Positions 55,010-63,775 are shown, counted from the stretch's first letter. The stretch is 64,000 nucleotides of DNA from Candidatus Avedoeria danica (GCA_016703025.1 JADJCV010000001.1:186001-250000); one strand, 5' to 3'. Program-made: numbers and translations. The notes: a model not told the origin generated them from the letters alone.

Positions 55010-56197
55010 TTGCCAACGAACGATGATCGATCCGACGCCGATCAGCCGACCACCGACGGTCTCTCCCACGATGAGATCCTGCGCTACAGCCGACACCTGA
55101 TCATGCCCGAGGTCGGCCTGTCCGGGCAGCTCGCGCTCAAGCGGGCCAAGGTGCTGCTCGTCGGCGCGGGCGGCCTCGGCTCGCCGCTGGCGATGTACCT
55201 GGCCGCGGCCGGCGTCGGGACGATCGGCATCGTCGAGGGCGATGTCGTCGACGTGACGAACCTGCAGCGCCAGGTGATCCACGGCACGGACGACATCGGC
55301 CGCAGCAAGCTCGGCTCCGCGACGGCTGCGATCCGCACGATCAACCCGCACGTGACCGTCGTGGGCCACGACACGCTGCTCTCGAGCGCGAACGCCCTCG
55401 GCATCCTCCAAGACTACGACATCGTCGTCGACGGCACGGACAACTTCCCGACGCGCTACCTCGTGAACGATGCCTGCGTGATCCTGGGCAAGCCGAACAT
55501 CTACGGCTCGATCTACCGCTTCGACGGCCAGGCGACGGTCTTCTCGCACGGCGACGGGCCGTGCTACCGCTGCCTCTACCCCGAGCCGCCGCCGCCGGGC
55601 GTCGTGCCGAGCTGCGCGGAGGGCGGTGTGCTCGGCGTCCTGCCCGGCGTGATCGGCCTCATCCAGGCGACCGAGACCGTCAAGCTCATCCTCGGGCGCG
55701 GCGAGCCGCTCGCCGGCCGGCTGCTCCTGTACGACGCATTGGACATGCGCTTTCGGGAAATCAAGATCCGGCGCGACCCAAGCTGTCCGGTCTGCGGGGA
55801 CGATCCGACGATCCGCGAGCTGATCGACTACTACGCCTTCTGCGGCGTGCCCGGTCACGGCGTGAACCACGCCGCGTTCGACGACGAGATCGAGCCGGCC
55901 GAGCTGGACGCCAAGCTGCGCTCCGCCGAACGGTTCGTCCTGATCGACGTGCGCGAGCCGCACGAGCACGAGATCAACCGGATCGCCAGCGCCCGGCTGA
56001 TCCCGCTGCGCGACCTGCCGGCCCGCGTGCACGAACTCGATTCGGCGGACGAGATCGTCGTGCATTGCCTGATGGGCGGGCGGAGCGCGGAGGCTTGCCG
56101 GTTCCTGCGCACCGCGGGGTTCGGGAAGGTGCGGAATCTGCGGGGGGGGATTCGGGCTTGGATCGACGAGGTGGATGGGGGGATGGCGCAGTACTAG
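55010..56197 (+). CDS. moeZ: MoeZ-type adenylyltransferase/sulfurtransferase (E1-like ThiF domain plus rhodanese)
   Basis: TTG 55010 is the likely start, with AGAAAGG ~10 bases upstream; no other start precedes the conserved HDEILRYSRHLIMPEVG. The E1-like domain has the nucleotide loop GAGGLGSPLA (~52), the LQRQVIH segment, CYRCLY and CPVC (zinc), and PSCAEGGVLGVLPG with the adenylation-linked Cys. The C-terminal rhodanese domain (~290-390) carries the active Cys in HCLMGGRSAEACR. Such proteins activate the C-terminal Gly-Gly of MoaD, ThiS or CysO carriers by adenylation and load sulfur. A carrier candidate is encoded convergently at 56408-56715. Starts 28 bases after htpG. Confidence 0.9.
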   Translation: MPTNDDRSDADQPTTDGLSHDEILRYSRHLIMPEVGLSGQLALKRAKVLLVGAGGLGSPLAMYLAAAGVGTIGIVEGDVVDVTNLQRQVIHGTDDIGRSKLGSATAAIRTINPHVTVVGHDTLLSSANALGILQDYDIVVDGTDNFPTRYLVNDACVILGKPNIYGSIYRFDGQATVFSHGDGPCYRCLYPEPPPPGVVPSCAEGGVLGVLPGVIGLIQATETVKLILGRGEPLAGRLLLYDALDMRFREIKIRRDPSCPVCGDDPTIRELIDYYAFCGVPGHGVNHAAFDDEIEPAELDAKLRSAERFVLIDVREPHEHEINRIASARLIPLRDLPARVHELDSADEIVVHCLMGGRSAEACRFLRTAGFGKVRNLRGGIRAWIDEVDGGMAQY

Positions 56198-56221
56198 AGA
56201 GCCGGTCAGGCAATGCCCGCC

Positions 56222-56372
56222 GGACTCTCCCCCATCCGTCAGCGCCTGCGGCGCTGCCACCTTCCCCCCGCGGGGGCGGGGGGAAGAGTCCATCCTTCTT
56301 GAGGGTAGTCAAGTCAATTGGGTCGTCGGCCAGCGGCAGGACGTGCCCTCTCCCGCCCCCGCGGAGAGGGCA
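56222..56372. repeat. Intergenic hairpins (REP-like element)
   Basis: Between the convergent moeZ and MoaD-like genes lie CTTCCCCCCGC-GGGG-GCGGGGGGAAG (about 56262-56288) and TGCCCTCTCC...GGAGAGGGCA (56344-56353 with 56363-56372). The wording CATCCGTCAGCGCCTGCGG / GCTGCCACCTTCCCC is like a repeat found dispersed in several bacterial phyla. They may serve as terminators for both genes. Confidence 0.5.
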
Positions 56373-56407
56373 GGCGCGCCCCAGCGCGCCGGGTGAGGGA
56401 TCGCCCC

Positions 56408-56715
56408 CTACCCCCCGCAATCGCCCCCACCACCAGAAACGGCTCATCCCCCGCCGCAATCGCCGCCGGCAGCGCCGCGTCCGTCGGTTCGAACGAGATG
56501 TCCTCACCGCACGCGAAGTAGCGCAGGAACGCCCGGCGCTCGTGCGTCGCGTGGTCTCGGATCGTGCCGCGCAGCACGGGGTAGCGCGCCTCGAGGGCGT
56601 CGAGCACGGCCTGCGTCGTCGCGTGCTCGATGCCGTCGGCCGCGACCTCGACCTCGACCTCGGCGCCGACGCGGGCGAGGTTGCGCAGGTGGTAGGGCAG
56701 GACGACGCGGATCAT
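56408..56715 (-). CDS. MoaD/ThiS-like sulfur-carrier protein (frameshift at the C-terminal Gly-Gly)
   Basis: From ATG 56715 the frame reads MIRVVLPYHLRNLARVG, EVEVEVAADGIEHATTQAVLDALEARYPVLRG, FACGEDISFEPTDAALP, EPFLVVGAIAG, the beta-grasp fold of MoaD/ThiS carriers. As given, the run of six G at 56411-56416 gives AGGRGRSL and read-through to 56314. One more G would give ...AIAGG followed at once by TAG (56408-56410), exactly the C-terminal Gly-Gly that E1-like enzymes thiocarboxylate. So I place the true end there. It is 44 bases downstream of the BNR-repeat gene, same strand, and is the likely substrate of the MoeZ-type protein. Confidence 0.8.
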
Positions 56716-56758
56716 GCGCGGGGTCACGTTCGAATCCACGTTCGGATCCACGTTCGAA

Positions 56759-57874
56759 TCACGGGAGCGTCTGGACTTCGACGGACAGGACGGCCGGGAA
56801 GTGCTCGCCGATCGCCGTCCAGTTGTCGCCCGAATTCGGCGAGACGTAGACCTGGCCGCCGGTCGTGCCGAAGTAGATCCCGCAATCGTCCAGCGTATCG
56901 ACCGCCATCGACTCGCGCAGCACGTTCACATAGCAGTCGTGCTGCGGCAGGCCATTGGTCAGCGCCTCCCAGTCGTGGCCGCCGCTGCGGCTGCGATAGA
57001 CGCGCAGCTTGCCGTCCGGGACGTAGTGTTCGGAGTCGCTCTTGATGGGCACCACGTAGATCGTGTCGGGCTCGTGGGCGTGGACGGCGATCGGGAAGCC
57101 GAAGTCGCTGGGGAGCGCGCCGCTGACCTCGCGCCAGTTGTCGCCGGCGTCGTCGCTGCGCATGACGTCCCAGTGCTTCTGCATGAAGAGCGTGGCCGGG
57201 CGCGACGGGTGGAACGCGATGCGGTGGACGCAGTGGCCGACCTCGGCGTCCGGCACGGGCATGAAGTTCGAGATCAGGCCCTTGTTGATCGGCTTCCAGG
57301 TGGCGCCGCCGTCGTCCGTGCGGAAGCTGCCGGCGGCCGAGATGGCCACGAACATGCGGTTGGCGTTCGTCGGGTCGAGGAGGATCGTGTGGAGGCACAT
57401 CCCACCGGCGCCCGGCATCCAATCCTTGCCCGACGCGTGCTCGCGCAGCCCGGCGACCTCGCTCCACGTCGTCCCGCCGTCCGTCGACTTGAACAACGCG
57501 GCGTCCTCGACGCCGGCAAACACGGTGTCCGGGTCCGTCAGCGACGGCTCGAAGTGCCAGACGCGCTTGAACTCCCAGGGGTGGGGCGTGCCGTCGTACC
57601 ACTGGTGCGTGCCGGGCATGCTCGCGTAGCCGAACTCGTTGCCCACCGGCGCCCACGTCGCGCCGCCGTCGTCGGATCGCTGGATCACCTGCCCGAACCA
57701 ACTGCTCGACTGCGACGCGTACAGGCGGTTCTGATCGACGGGCGAGCCCTTGACGTGGTAGATCTCCCAGCCGCCGAAGTGCGGGCCGTCGATCTTCCAG
57801 TCCCGGCGCGCGGCGTCGGACGTGCAGATGAAGGCACCCTTCTTGGTGCCGACGAGGACGCGGACGGTGCTCAT
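56759..57874 (-). CDS. BNR/Asp-box repeat protein (exo-alpha-sialidase-like propeller)
   Basis: The 371-residue protein starts at ATG 57874 with AAGGAAGGA upstream and a consensus promoter at 57953-57981. Asp-box repeats S-x-D-x-G-x-x-W recur around a propeller: RSDDGGATWAPVG, KSTDGGTTWSEVA, RTDDGGATWKPI, RSDDAGDNWREV, RSRSGGHDWEAL, SPNSGDNWTAIG. There is no signal peptide, and the Arg triad of true sialidases is not evident, so it is more likely a cytoplasmic propeller of the VPS10/'glycosyl hydrolase' type. It lies directly upstream of the MoaD-like carrier, so the two are probably co-transcribed. Confidence 0.82.
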   Translation of the reverse strand: MSTVRVLVGTKKGAFICTSDAARRDWKIDGPHFGGWEIYHVKGSPVDQNRLYASQSSSWFGQVIQRSDDGGATWAPVGNEFGYASMPGTHQWYDGTPHPWEFKRVWHFEPSLTDPDTVFAGVEDAALFKSTDGGTTWSEVAGLREHASGKDWMPGAGGMCLHTILLDPTNANRMFVAISAAGSFRTDDGGATWKPINKGLISNFMPVPDAEVGHCVHRIAFHPSRPATLFMQKHWDVMRSDDAGDNWREVSGALPSDFGFPIAVHAHEPDTIYVVPIKSDSEHYVPDGKLRVYRSRSGGHDWEALTNGLPQHDCYVNVLRESMAVDTLDDCGIYFGTTGGQVYVSPNSGDNWTAIGEHFPAVLSVEVQTLP

Positions 57875-57925
57875 GACGGATCCTTCCTTCGTGTCATGGG
57901 ATCGCCGCCGGTAAGCGGCCTGCCT

Positions 57926-57981
57926 GAACAGATGTTCGATGGTGCGCGGGCCAGAATACGTCCTTTTTGCCCCGCTGTCAA
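57926..57981 (-). promoter_or_regulatory. Promoter with GAAC-N4-GTTC box upstream of the BNR gene
   Basis: On the minus strand TTGACA (57981-57976), a 17-base spacer and TATTCT (57958-57953) form a near-consensus promoter. Downstream of the -10, GAACAGATGTTC (57926-57937) matches the GAAC-N4-GTTC form of the Gram-positive-type SOS box; one such match is expected by chance in a window this size. The -35 overlaps the stop of the gene at 57978. Confidence 0.5.
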
Positions 57982-58877
57982 TCCCCTCCCTCGCCCGCAC
58001 CGCGCCGCGCGACCCGGCGCCCGATCCACCGCCCGATCGCCCTCGACATGCGCACCGTTCGCGTCGAACGCAGCGCGTCGAGGTCGCGGCGCACCGCATC
58101 CGCCCGCGCTTCGGCGGCATCCCGCGCGGCGGCGACGGCGCGCAGCGTCGACAGCTCTGCGTCGCGCTCGGCGAGGGCGCGCTGCGTGTCGGCAGCGGCG
58201 GCGCGCAGCGTCCCGTTCGCCTCGCGCAGCTGGTGGTTCGCGTCGGCCAGCCGCCACAGCCGCCGCTCGTACGCGGTCACGACGCCGACGAGCGGGCCGT
58301 CCACCTTGCGGAAGCGGGCGGCCCAGGGCGTGAGGAACGTCGCGTCGAAGTCGGCGTCGCGGTAGAAGCCGCGGCGGGCGAAGGCGGCGGCCCACGCTTC
58401 CGGCGGCTGGACGTTCACGTGCGTCGGCTCGGAGTGGTCCGTCGGGGACGACGAGAACAGGATGTCGTCGGCCGCCGCGGTCATTGCGTCGATCGCCCGG
58501 TCCGCCGCATCCGGCGGCATGTGCTCCAGGACTTCGATGCACGTCACGACGTCGTATCGTCCCGGCAGCGGATCGGCGGCGCTGGCAACCGCGACATATG
58601 GCGCGACGTCGGGATGGGCCTGCTGAATCGCGTACGTCGACAGGTCGATCCCGCGCGCGTCGACGCCGCGTTCCCGGAGCGCCTCGACGAGGAAGCCCAG
58701 CGCGCAGCCTACGTCCATTGCGGTGCGCGGGGCGATGTCGGCGACGATGCGGTCGGCCACACTGCCGAAGAACGCCATCCAGACGTCGTCGCGGACGTAG
58801 GGGCGGCCGCAGCCGTGGGCGTAGTAGTCGGCGTCGAAGGTGGGGACTGGCGGGGTGCTGGCGGGGTCGTCGATCAT
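57978..58877 (-). CDS. SAM-dependent methyltransferase with C-terminal coiled coil
   Basis: The 299-residue protein starts at ATG 58877. Its first ~200 residues are a class I methyltransferase: DADYYAHGCGRPY, TAMDVGCALGFLVEALRERGVDARGIDLS (SAM loop), YDVVTCIEVLEHMPP, DDILFSSSP. DVGCALG..ERG...GIDLS is typical of enzymes that modify surface glycans. The C-terminal ~90 residues form a heptad-rich coiled coil (LADANHQLREANGTLRAAAADTQRALAERDAELSTL) with a basic tail, suggesting oligomerisation or membrane docking at a glycan assembly site. No glycosyltransferase is nearby. Confidence 0.8.
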   Translation of the reverse strand: MIDDPASTPPVPTFDADYYAHGCGRPYVRDDVWMAFFGSVADRIVADIAPRTAMDVGCALGFLVEALRERGVDARGIDLSTYAIQQAHPDVAPYVAVASAADPLPGRYDVVTCIEVLEHMPPDAADRAIDAMTAAADDILFSSSPTDHSEPTHVNVQPPEAWAAAFARRGFYRDADFDATFLTPWAARFRKVDGPLVGVVTAYERRLWRLADANHQLREANGTLRAAAADTQRALAERDAELSTLRAVAAARDAAEARADAVRRDLDALRSTRTVRMSRAIGRWIGRRVARRGAGEGGD

Positions 58878-58925
58878 CGCCCCGGATTATAGAACGGCGC
58901 CGAGAGCATGCCCGGAACGTCACGA

Positions 58926-60947
58926 TCACTCCAACCGCGCCACCCCCGCGTCGGTCCCGACCCACAGCCGCCCGGCGCCGTCGAACGCGAGCGCGAAGAC
59001 CCGCTGCCAGTCGCGTACCTCGTCCGGACGCGCAGCCGAGACGGCGATCCGCTGCCACCGGCCATCGGCGTCCAGTCGGACGAGGCCGCCCTCCGTGCCC
59101 AACCAGATGCCGCCCTCCATGTCGGCTGCGAACGCCTGGATCCCGCCGTACGCTTTGCCGGCGAAGGCCGAGCGCAACTCCGCCCGCCGATCGGACCACC
59201 GTCCATCGGCGGAGAGTGACCACAGATCGTCGCCGGACGCGAACCACCGGCCGCCGGCGCGGTCCACGAGCATCCGTTGGACGTACGCGTCCGCCAGGCC
59301 GTCCGGCGCGTCGACGACTCGCCAGTCGCCGCCCGCGCCGCGCACGGTGAGCCCGAAGCCGCCGAACCAGAGCTCGCGGCGGCCGGCATCGTAGGCCATC
59401 GGATGTTGGACGTAGGTCGGGCCGTCCGGGCTCATCGGGAGATGGGTGAGGTGCTGCGTCCGCCCGTCCGCGAAGATCGCCAGGATGCCGTCGGCGGGGG
59501 TCGACTCGTCGTTGCCGCGGATGTCGGTCCAGAGCGTGCCGTCACCATCCAGGACGAGGTCGCCGAAGTATGCCCGGGCGTCGAGCGCGCGGCTCTCGAA
59601 CAGCGTTTCGGTACCGTCTGGGCCAAGCCTCACGAGCCGCTGTCCATCGCTGGCCCACAGCGTGCCGTCGGCGCCGACGAGCACCCGCCCGACGCCCGCC
59701 GGGTCCGGCTGCCCGGCCTGCAGCCCGCGGCTCGTCCAGTGCCCATCGCGGTCGATGTGTACCAGCCCGCCCAGCGGCGATGCGTTGTCGGCGATGCCGA
59801 GCCACACGCTTCCATCCAGGTCAGGGGCGATCGAATTGACGCGGCCGCCGGCCAGCGGCAGTCCGACGCGCAGCACCGGGCCGCGGCCGTCGGCGTCGAC
59901 GCGGACGATCGTGCCGCCGAGCGCGGCCCAGACGCGGCCTCCCGGGTCGACGGCCAGGCGCGTGAGGCCGTCGGTCGGCAGGCCGGCTGGGCCGCCCTCT
60001 ACCCGCCACCGACCGTCCGCGCCGATGCTTTCCACGTTGTTCGCGCCGCCCACCCAGAGCCGGTCCGCGGTGTCGAAGACGAGGTCCGCCGGGGCGAAGG
60101 AGTAGCGCTGCCGGGCGGCGACACCGTGCGTCACGTTGTCCGCGCCGTAGCGCGTGACGTACGCCCCCTGCGCATCGGCCGTCCAGCAGCCACCCAGACG
60201 ATCGGCCGCGATCCGGTGCACGGGGTTGGCCGCCCACTCGTACCACCGGCCGGAAGAATTGAGGCGCGACACGCCCCCGGCATTGCCGAACCACGCCATC
60301 CCGCCGCCGAAGGCGATCGCGAGCTTCGTGTGCCGGCAGTCAAGGCCGTCGCACCTGAGGTTCTCGTTCGGGTTCCGCACGGTCGTCCACGTCCCATCCG
60401 CTTCCTGCCGGCTCACACCGTGCCACGCCGCCACCCACACCCGCCCCTCGGGATCGACCTCGATGGCATAGACCGCGTTACCCGCCAGCCCATCGGCCGT
60501 CGTGAACGCCTGCCACGTCCCATCGGGCGCCACGCGCCGCACGCCCGTCGTCGCGTCCGCATCGGCAATCGTCTCCGTCGGCTTGGCGGCCAGCCAGAGG
60601 TTGCCGGCCGCGTCGAGGGCCAGCGCGCCGATCGGACCCGCCGGTACGCCGTCGGCCTCGGTCAGCCATCGATGTTCGCCCGTTGCGCTCGCACTGTCCC
60701 AGCGCAGCACGCCGTCGTCCGTGCTGGCGAACACGATGCCGTTCGCGTCGACGACGAGGTCGTTGAACCGCGTGCGGGCGTAGGCCGTCCAGCGCGTCAT
60801 CGGCCCGCGGTCGGCGAGGGCGTTGCGGGCGACGATCGGCAGGAACAGGCGTTGCATGTCGGCGTTTGCCGGCGGCTCAGGGTGTTGGGCAGTCGACACG
60901 ACGACGGCGGCGAGGGCGAAGAGGACGGCGGCGATCCGACGGCGCAT
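58926..60947 (-). CDS. Secreted Reg_prop-type beta-propeller protein
   Basis: The 673-residue product starts at ATG 60947 (AGGAGA upstream). It has a signal peptide (IAAVLFALAAVVVSTA) and the motif RLFLPIVARN often seen in Chloroflexota exoproteins. Some twelve two-component-regulator propeller repeats follow (TRFNDLVVDANGIVFASTDDGVLRWD, VYAIEVDPEGRVWVAAWHGVSR, LTRLAVDPGGRVWAALGG, FALAFDGAGRLWVGTDAGVARL). They should form two seven-bladed-like propellers. It ends after the last blade with no histidine kinase, so it is a free extracellular sensor or binding protein rather than a hybrid two-component system. Confidence 0.82.
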   Translation of the reverse strand: MRRRIAAVLFALAAVVVSTAQHPEPPANADMQRLFLPIVARNALADRGPMTRWTAYARTRFNDLVVDANGIVFASTDDGVLRWDSASATGEHRWLTEADGVPAGPIGALALDAAGNLWLAAKPTETIADADATTGVRRVAPDGTWQAFTTADGLAGNAVYAIEVDPEGRVWVAAWHGVSRQEADGTWTTVRNPNENLRCDGLDCRHTKLAIAFGGGMAWFGNAGGVSRLNSSGRWYEWAANPVHRIAADRLGGCWTADAQGAYVTRYGADNVTHGVAARQRYSFAPADLVFDTADRLWVGGANNVESIGADGRWRVEGGPAGLPTDGLTRLAVDPGGRVWAALGGTIVRVDADGRGPVLRVGLPLAGGRVNSIAPDLDGSVWLGIADNASPLGGLVHIDRDGHWTSRGLQAGQPDPAGVGRVLVGADGTLWASDGQRLVRLGPDGTETLFESRALDARAYFGDLVLDGDGTLWTDIRGNDESTPADGILAIFADGRTQHLTHLPMSPDGPTYVQHPMAYDAGRRELWFGGFGLTVRGAGGDWRVVDAPDGLADAYVQRMLVDRAGGRWFASGDDLWSLSADGRWSDRRAELRSAFAGKAYGGIQAFAADMEGGIWLGTEGGLVRLDADGRWQRIAVSAARPDEVRDWQRVFALAFDGAGRLWVGTDAGVARLE

Positions 60948-61060
60948 GATGGGTCTCCTGGCGATGGGCGGCGATGTACGGCAACGAGCGCCGGCAACGG
61001 GATGGTTGATCAACGTGAAACGATGGTCGGATCATGGCGCGGTCACATGCGCACGTCCGC

Positions 61061-61089
61061 TTGACGTCATAACGTCATAACGCTACACT
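61061..61089 (+). promoter_or_regulatory. Promoter of the toxin-antitoxin operon, leaderless transcript likely
   Basis: TTGACG (61061-61066), a 17-base spacer and TACACT (61084-61089) form a good promoter. The antitoxin ATG begins 7 bases after the -10, at the expected transcription start, so the mRNA probably has no leader. The spacer holds the direct repeat GTCATAAC x2 (61065-61080), a likely operator for antitoxin autoregulation. Confidence 0.65.
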
Positions 61090-61095
61090 GCCGAC

Positions 61096-61326
61096 ATGAG
61101 CACCGCCAAACGCGCCACCGTCTACTTCGAGCCCGACCTCCACCGTGTCCTGCGACACAAGGCGGCCGAGACCCACCAGAGCGTCTCGGAGTTGGTGAAC
61201 GCCGCCGTGCGGCGGAGCCTGCTTGAGGATGCCAGCGATCTCGAAGCCTTCGAAGCACGGGTCGCCGAGCCCGATCTCGATTTCGAGACCGTCGTGCGGG
61301 ACCTCAAGCGCCGTGGCAAGCTATAA
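61096..61326 (+). CDS. Ribbon-helix-helix antitoxin of a RelBE/ParDE-type system
   Basis: The 76-residue protein has an N-terminal CopG/RHH domain: KRATVYFEPDLHRVLRHKAAETHQSVSELVNAAVRRSL, with the beta strand ATVYFEP that contacts DNA. A charged flexible tail (EDASDLEAFEARVAEPDLDFETVVRDLKRRGKL) normally wraps the toxin. The ATG stands where transcription is expected to begin. Its last 14 bases overlap the toxin gene start, so the pair is translationally coupled. Confidence 0.85.
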   Translation: MSTAKRATVYFEPDLHRVLRHKAAETHQSVSELVNAAVRRSLLEDASDLEAFEARVAEPDLDFETVVRDLKRRGKL

Positions 61327-61570
61327 GCTCCAGATCAAGCCCTCGGCCGCCAAGGAACTCGAGGGCCTTCCGATCGACGACCGGCGGCGCATCGTCGAAC
61401 GCATCGCCGCCCTTGCCGCGGAGCCGCGCCCGGCTGGATGCGAAAAGCTGTCCGGCCTCGACAAGTACCGCGTTCGACAGGGAAGCTACCGCGTCCTGTA
61501 TGCCATCGACGACGCAGCGTACTCCGTCACGGTGGTCAAGGTCGGTCATCGTCGCGATGTCTACCGCTAG
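61313..61570 (+). CDS. RelE/ParE-superfamily toxin
   Basis: GTG 61313 (V-A-S-Y-K-L-Q) is the start that fits the family; the frame upstream overlaps the antitoxin. The 85-residue protein shows YKLQIKPSAAKELEGLPIDDRRRIVERIAAL, KLSGLDKYRVRQGSYRVLYAIDD and VTVVKVGHRRDVYR. LSG..KYRVRQGSYRVLY and the C-terminal GHRRDVYR are the mRNA-interferase core of RelE-type toxins (Arg, Tyr residues). It should cleave mRNA on the ribosome unless bound by the antitoxin. Confidence 0.88.
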   Translation: MASYKLQIKPSAAKELEGLPIDDRRRIVERIAALAAEPRPAGCEKLSGLDKYRVRQGSYRVLYAIDDAAYSVTVVKVGHRRDVYR

Positions 61571-61579
61571 CAGGGCGAC

Positions 61580-63775
61580 CTACGCCCCCACCCACCCCAA
61601 CCCAATCCGCCCCCGCTCGCGCTCCACCCGCACCACCTCCACCGTCACGACATCCCCCACCCCCAGCCGCACCCCCAGCGGCACCGCCGTCCGGTGCAAC
61701 AGCCCGTCCTGCTCGACGCCGAGGTCGACGAACGCGCCGAAGTCGACGACGTTGCGGACGGTGCCGCTCAGCTGCATCCCGACGGTCAGGTCGGCCATCG
61801 ACAGCACGTCCTCGCGGAGCAGCGGCGGCGGCGCGTCCTCGCGCGGGTCGCGGCCGGGGCGGGCGAGCTGCTCCACGATATCGACGAGCGTCGGCACGCC
61901 GACGTCGACGGTCGCCGCCAGCGTCGCCACGTCGTGGCCGGCGAGCAGCGCGTCGAGGGACGCGCGTCGGGACTCCGGCGGCGTCGCGGGCGCGATCCCG
62001 GCGCGGGCCAGGACGGCCTTCGCGGCCCGGTAGCTCTCCGGGTGGATCGCGCTCGCGTCCAGCGGCTCGTCGCCGGCACGGATCCGCAGGAAGCCGGCCG
62101 ACTGCTCGAACGCTTTCGGGCCGAGGCCGGCGACGTCCTTCAGCGCGGCGCGCTTGCGGAACGGCCCGGCGGCGTCGCGGTGCGCCACGATCGCCTCGGA
62201 CAGCTTCGGGCCGATACCGGCGACGCGGGCCAGCAGCGCCGGCGAGGCGGTGTTCACATCGACCCCGACGCGGTTCACGACGGACTCCACGACGCCGTCG
62301 ACCGCATGCGCCAGCGCGCCCTGGTCGACATCGTGCTGATACATGCCGACGCCGATGGACTGCGGGTCGATCTTCACGAGCTCGGCCAGCGGGTCCTGGA
62401 TCCGCCGGGCGATCGACACCGCGCCGCGCTCCGTGACGTCGAGCGTCGGCAGCTCGGCGCGGGCGAGCGGGCTGGCGCTGTAGACGCTGGCGCCGGCCTC
62501 GCTGACGACGACGTACTTCACGCCCTCGACCTCGCGCACGACGTCGGCCACGAGCCGCTCGCTCTCGCGCGACGCCGTGCCGTTGCCGATGGCGACGAGC
62601 GTCACGCCGTGGCGACGGACGAGGTCGCGCAGCGTCGACATCGCCTGCGTCCGCTCGTTCTGGGGCGGGTGCGGGTAGATCTTGGCCGTCGCTGCCAACC
62701 GCCCCGTCGCATCGACGACCGCCAGCTTGCAGCCGGTGCGGAAGGCCGGGTCGACGCCGAGGACGGTGTGGCCGGCCAGCGGCGGCTGGAGGAGCAGGCC
62801 CTGCAGGTTGCGCGCGAAGACGTCGATGGCGTGGGCCTCGGCCCGCTCCGTCAGCGCCCGGCGGACGTCGCGCTCGATCGCGGGCAGCAGGAGGCGCGAT
62901 GCCGCGTCGTCGATCGCGGTCGCCAGCTCGGACGCCAGCGGCGAGCGCACGTCGGCGCGGTAGCGCAGCGCCACGGCGTCCCGCCAGTCGCGCTCCGGCA
63001 CGGTGACCTTCACGCGCAGCACGCCCTCGTGTTCGCCGCGGTTGAGGGCCAGCGTCTGGTGCGGCTGGAGGCGGTCGGCGCGGCCGCGGAAGTCGTAGTA
63101 CGTCTCGTAGACGCCCTTTTCGTCGGCCACCCCCGCCTTGCGCACGGCGTCGACGCCGGCGTAGACGAGCGCCCGCCGCCGCGTGTCGCCGCGCACCGCC
63201 GGGTCGTCGGCCACGGTCTCGGCCACGATGTCGCGCGCGCCGGCCAGCGCCTCGTCGACGGTCGGGACGTTATCGCCGACGAACGACGCCGCCAGCTCGG
63301 CGGCGGTCTTGGGGGTCACGACCTGGCGCAGGATCATGTTCGCCAGGTGCGCGAGCCCCTTCTCGCGGGCGATCATCGCGCGCGTGCGGCGCTTCTGCTT
63401 GTACGGCAGATAGAGATCCTCGAGCGCCGTGCGGGTCTCCGCGGCCAGGATGGCATCGCGCAGCGCATCCGTCAGCTGGCCCTGCTCGGCGATCGCGGCG
63501 AGTACCGTCGCCCGGCGGGCGTCGAGGGCGCGCAGCTGCTCGAGGCCGTCGGCGACGGCGCGGATCTGGACCTCGTCCAGGCTCCCGGTGGCTTCCTTGC
63601 GGTAGCGGGCGATGAACGGCACGGTGTTGCCGCCGTCCACGAGCGCGATCGTCGCGAGGACCTTGACGGGCGGCAGGGCGAGGGCGCGGGCAAGGCGGGC
63701 GGCGTCGTCGGCGGGGGTGAACGGGACGAGGGGGGCGTGCGTTGGATCGGTCACGGCGGACGAGGCATCGGGCAT
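61580..63775 (-). CDS. tex: Tex family transcription accessory protein (S1 RNA-binding)
   Basis: The 731-residue protein has the full Tex architecture: N-terminal helical region (VPFIARYRKEATGSLDEVQIRAV, LEDLYLPYKQKRRTRAMIAREKGL) and a YqgF/RNase H-like domain (VLGVDPAFRTGCKLAVVD, IGNGTASRESERLVADV). Helix-hairpin-helix repeats follow (LARVAGIGPKLSEAIVAHRD, ALKDVAGLGPKAFEQSAGF), then a C-terminal S1 domain (VGMQLSGTVRNVVDFGAFVDLGVEQDGLLH). Length is slightly below the usual ~770. It acts in the cytoplasm on transcripts or ribosomes. Convergent with the toxin gene. Confidence 0.95.
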   Translation of the reverse strand: MPDASSAVTDPTHAPLVPFTPADDAARLARALALPPVKVLATIALVDGGNTVPFIARYRKEATGSLDEVQIRAVADGLEQLRALDARRATVLAAIAEQGQLTDALRDAILAAETRTALEDLYLPYKQKRRTRAMIAREKGLAHLANMILRQVVTPKTAAELAASFVGDNVPTVDEALAGARDIVAETVADDPAVRGDTRRRALVYAGVDAVRKAGVADEKGVYETYYDFRGRADRLQPHQTLALNRGEHEGVLRVKVTVPERDWRDAVALRYRADVRSPLASELATAIDDAASRLLLPAIERDVRRALTERAEAHAIDVFARNLQGLLLQPPLAGHTVLGVDPAFRTGCKLAVVDATGRLAATAKIYPHPPQNERTQAMSTLRDLVRRHGVTLVAIGNGTASRESERLVADVVREVEGVKYVVVSEAGASVYSASPLARAELPTLDVTERGAVSIARRIQDPLAELVKIDPQSIGVGMYQHDVDQGALAHAVDGVVESVVNRVGVDVNTASPALLARVAGIGPKLSEAIVAHRDAAGPFRKRAALKDVAGLGPKAFEQSAGFLRIRAGDEPLDASAIHPESYRAAKAVLARAGIAPATPPESRRASLDALLAGHDVATLAATVDVGVPTLVDIVEQLARPGRDPREDAPPPLLREDVLSMADLTVGMQLSGTVRNVVDFGAFVDLGVEQDGLLHRTAVPLGVRLGVGDVVTVEVVRVERERGRIGLGWVGA

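Noticed and set aside
56759..57874. True sialidase
   Set aside because: Asp boxes are present but no signal peptide and no clear Arg triad; called propeller protein only.
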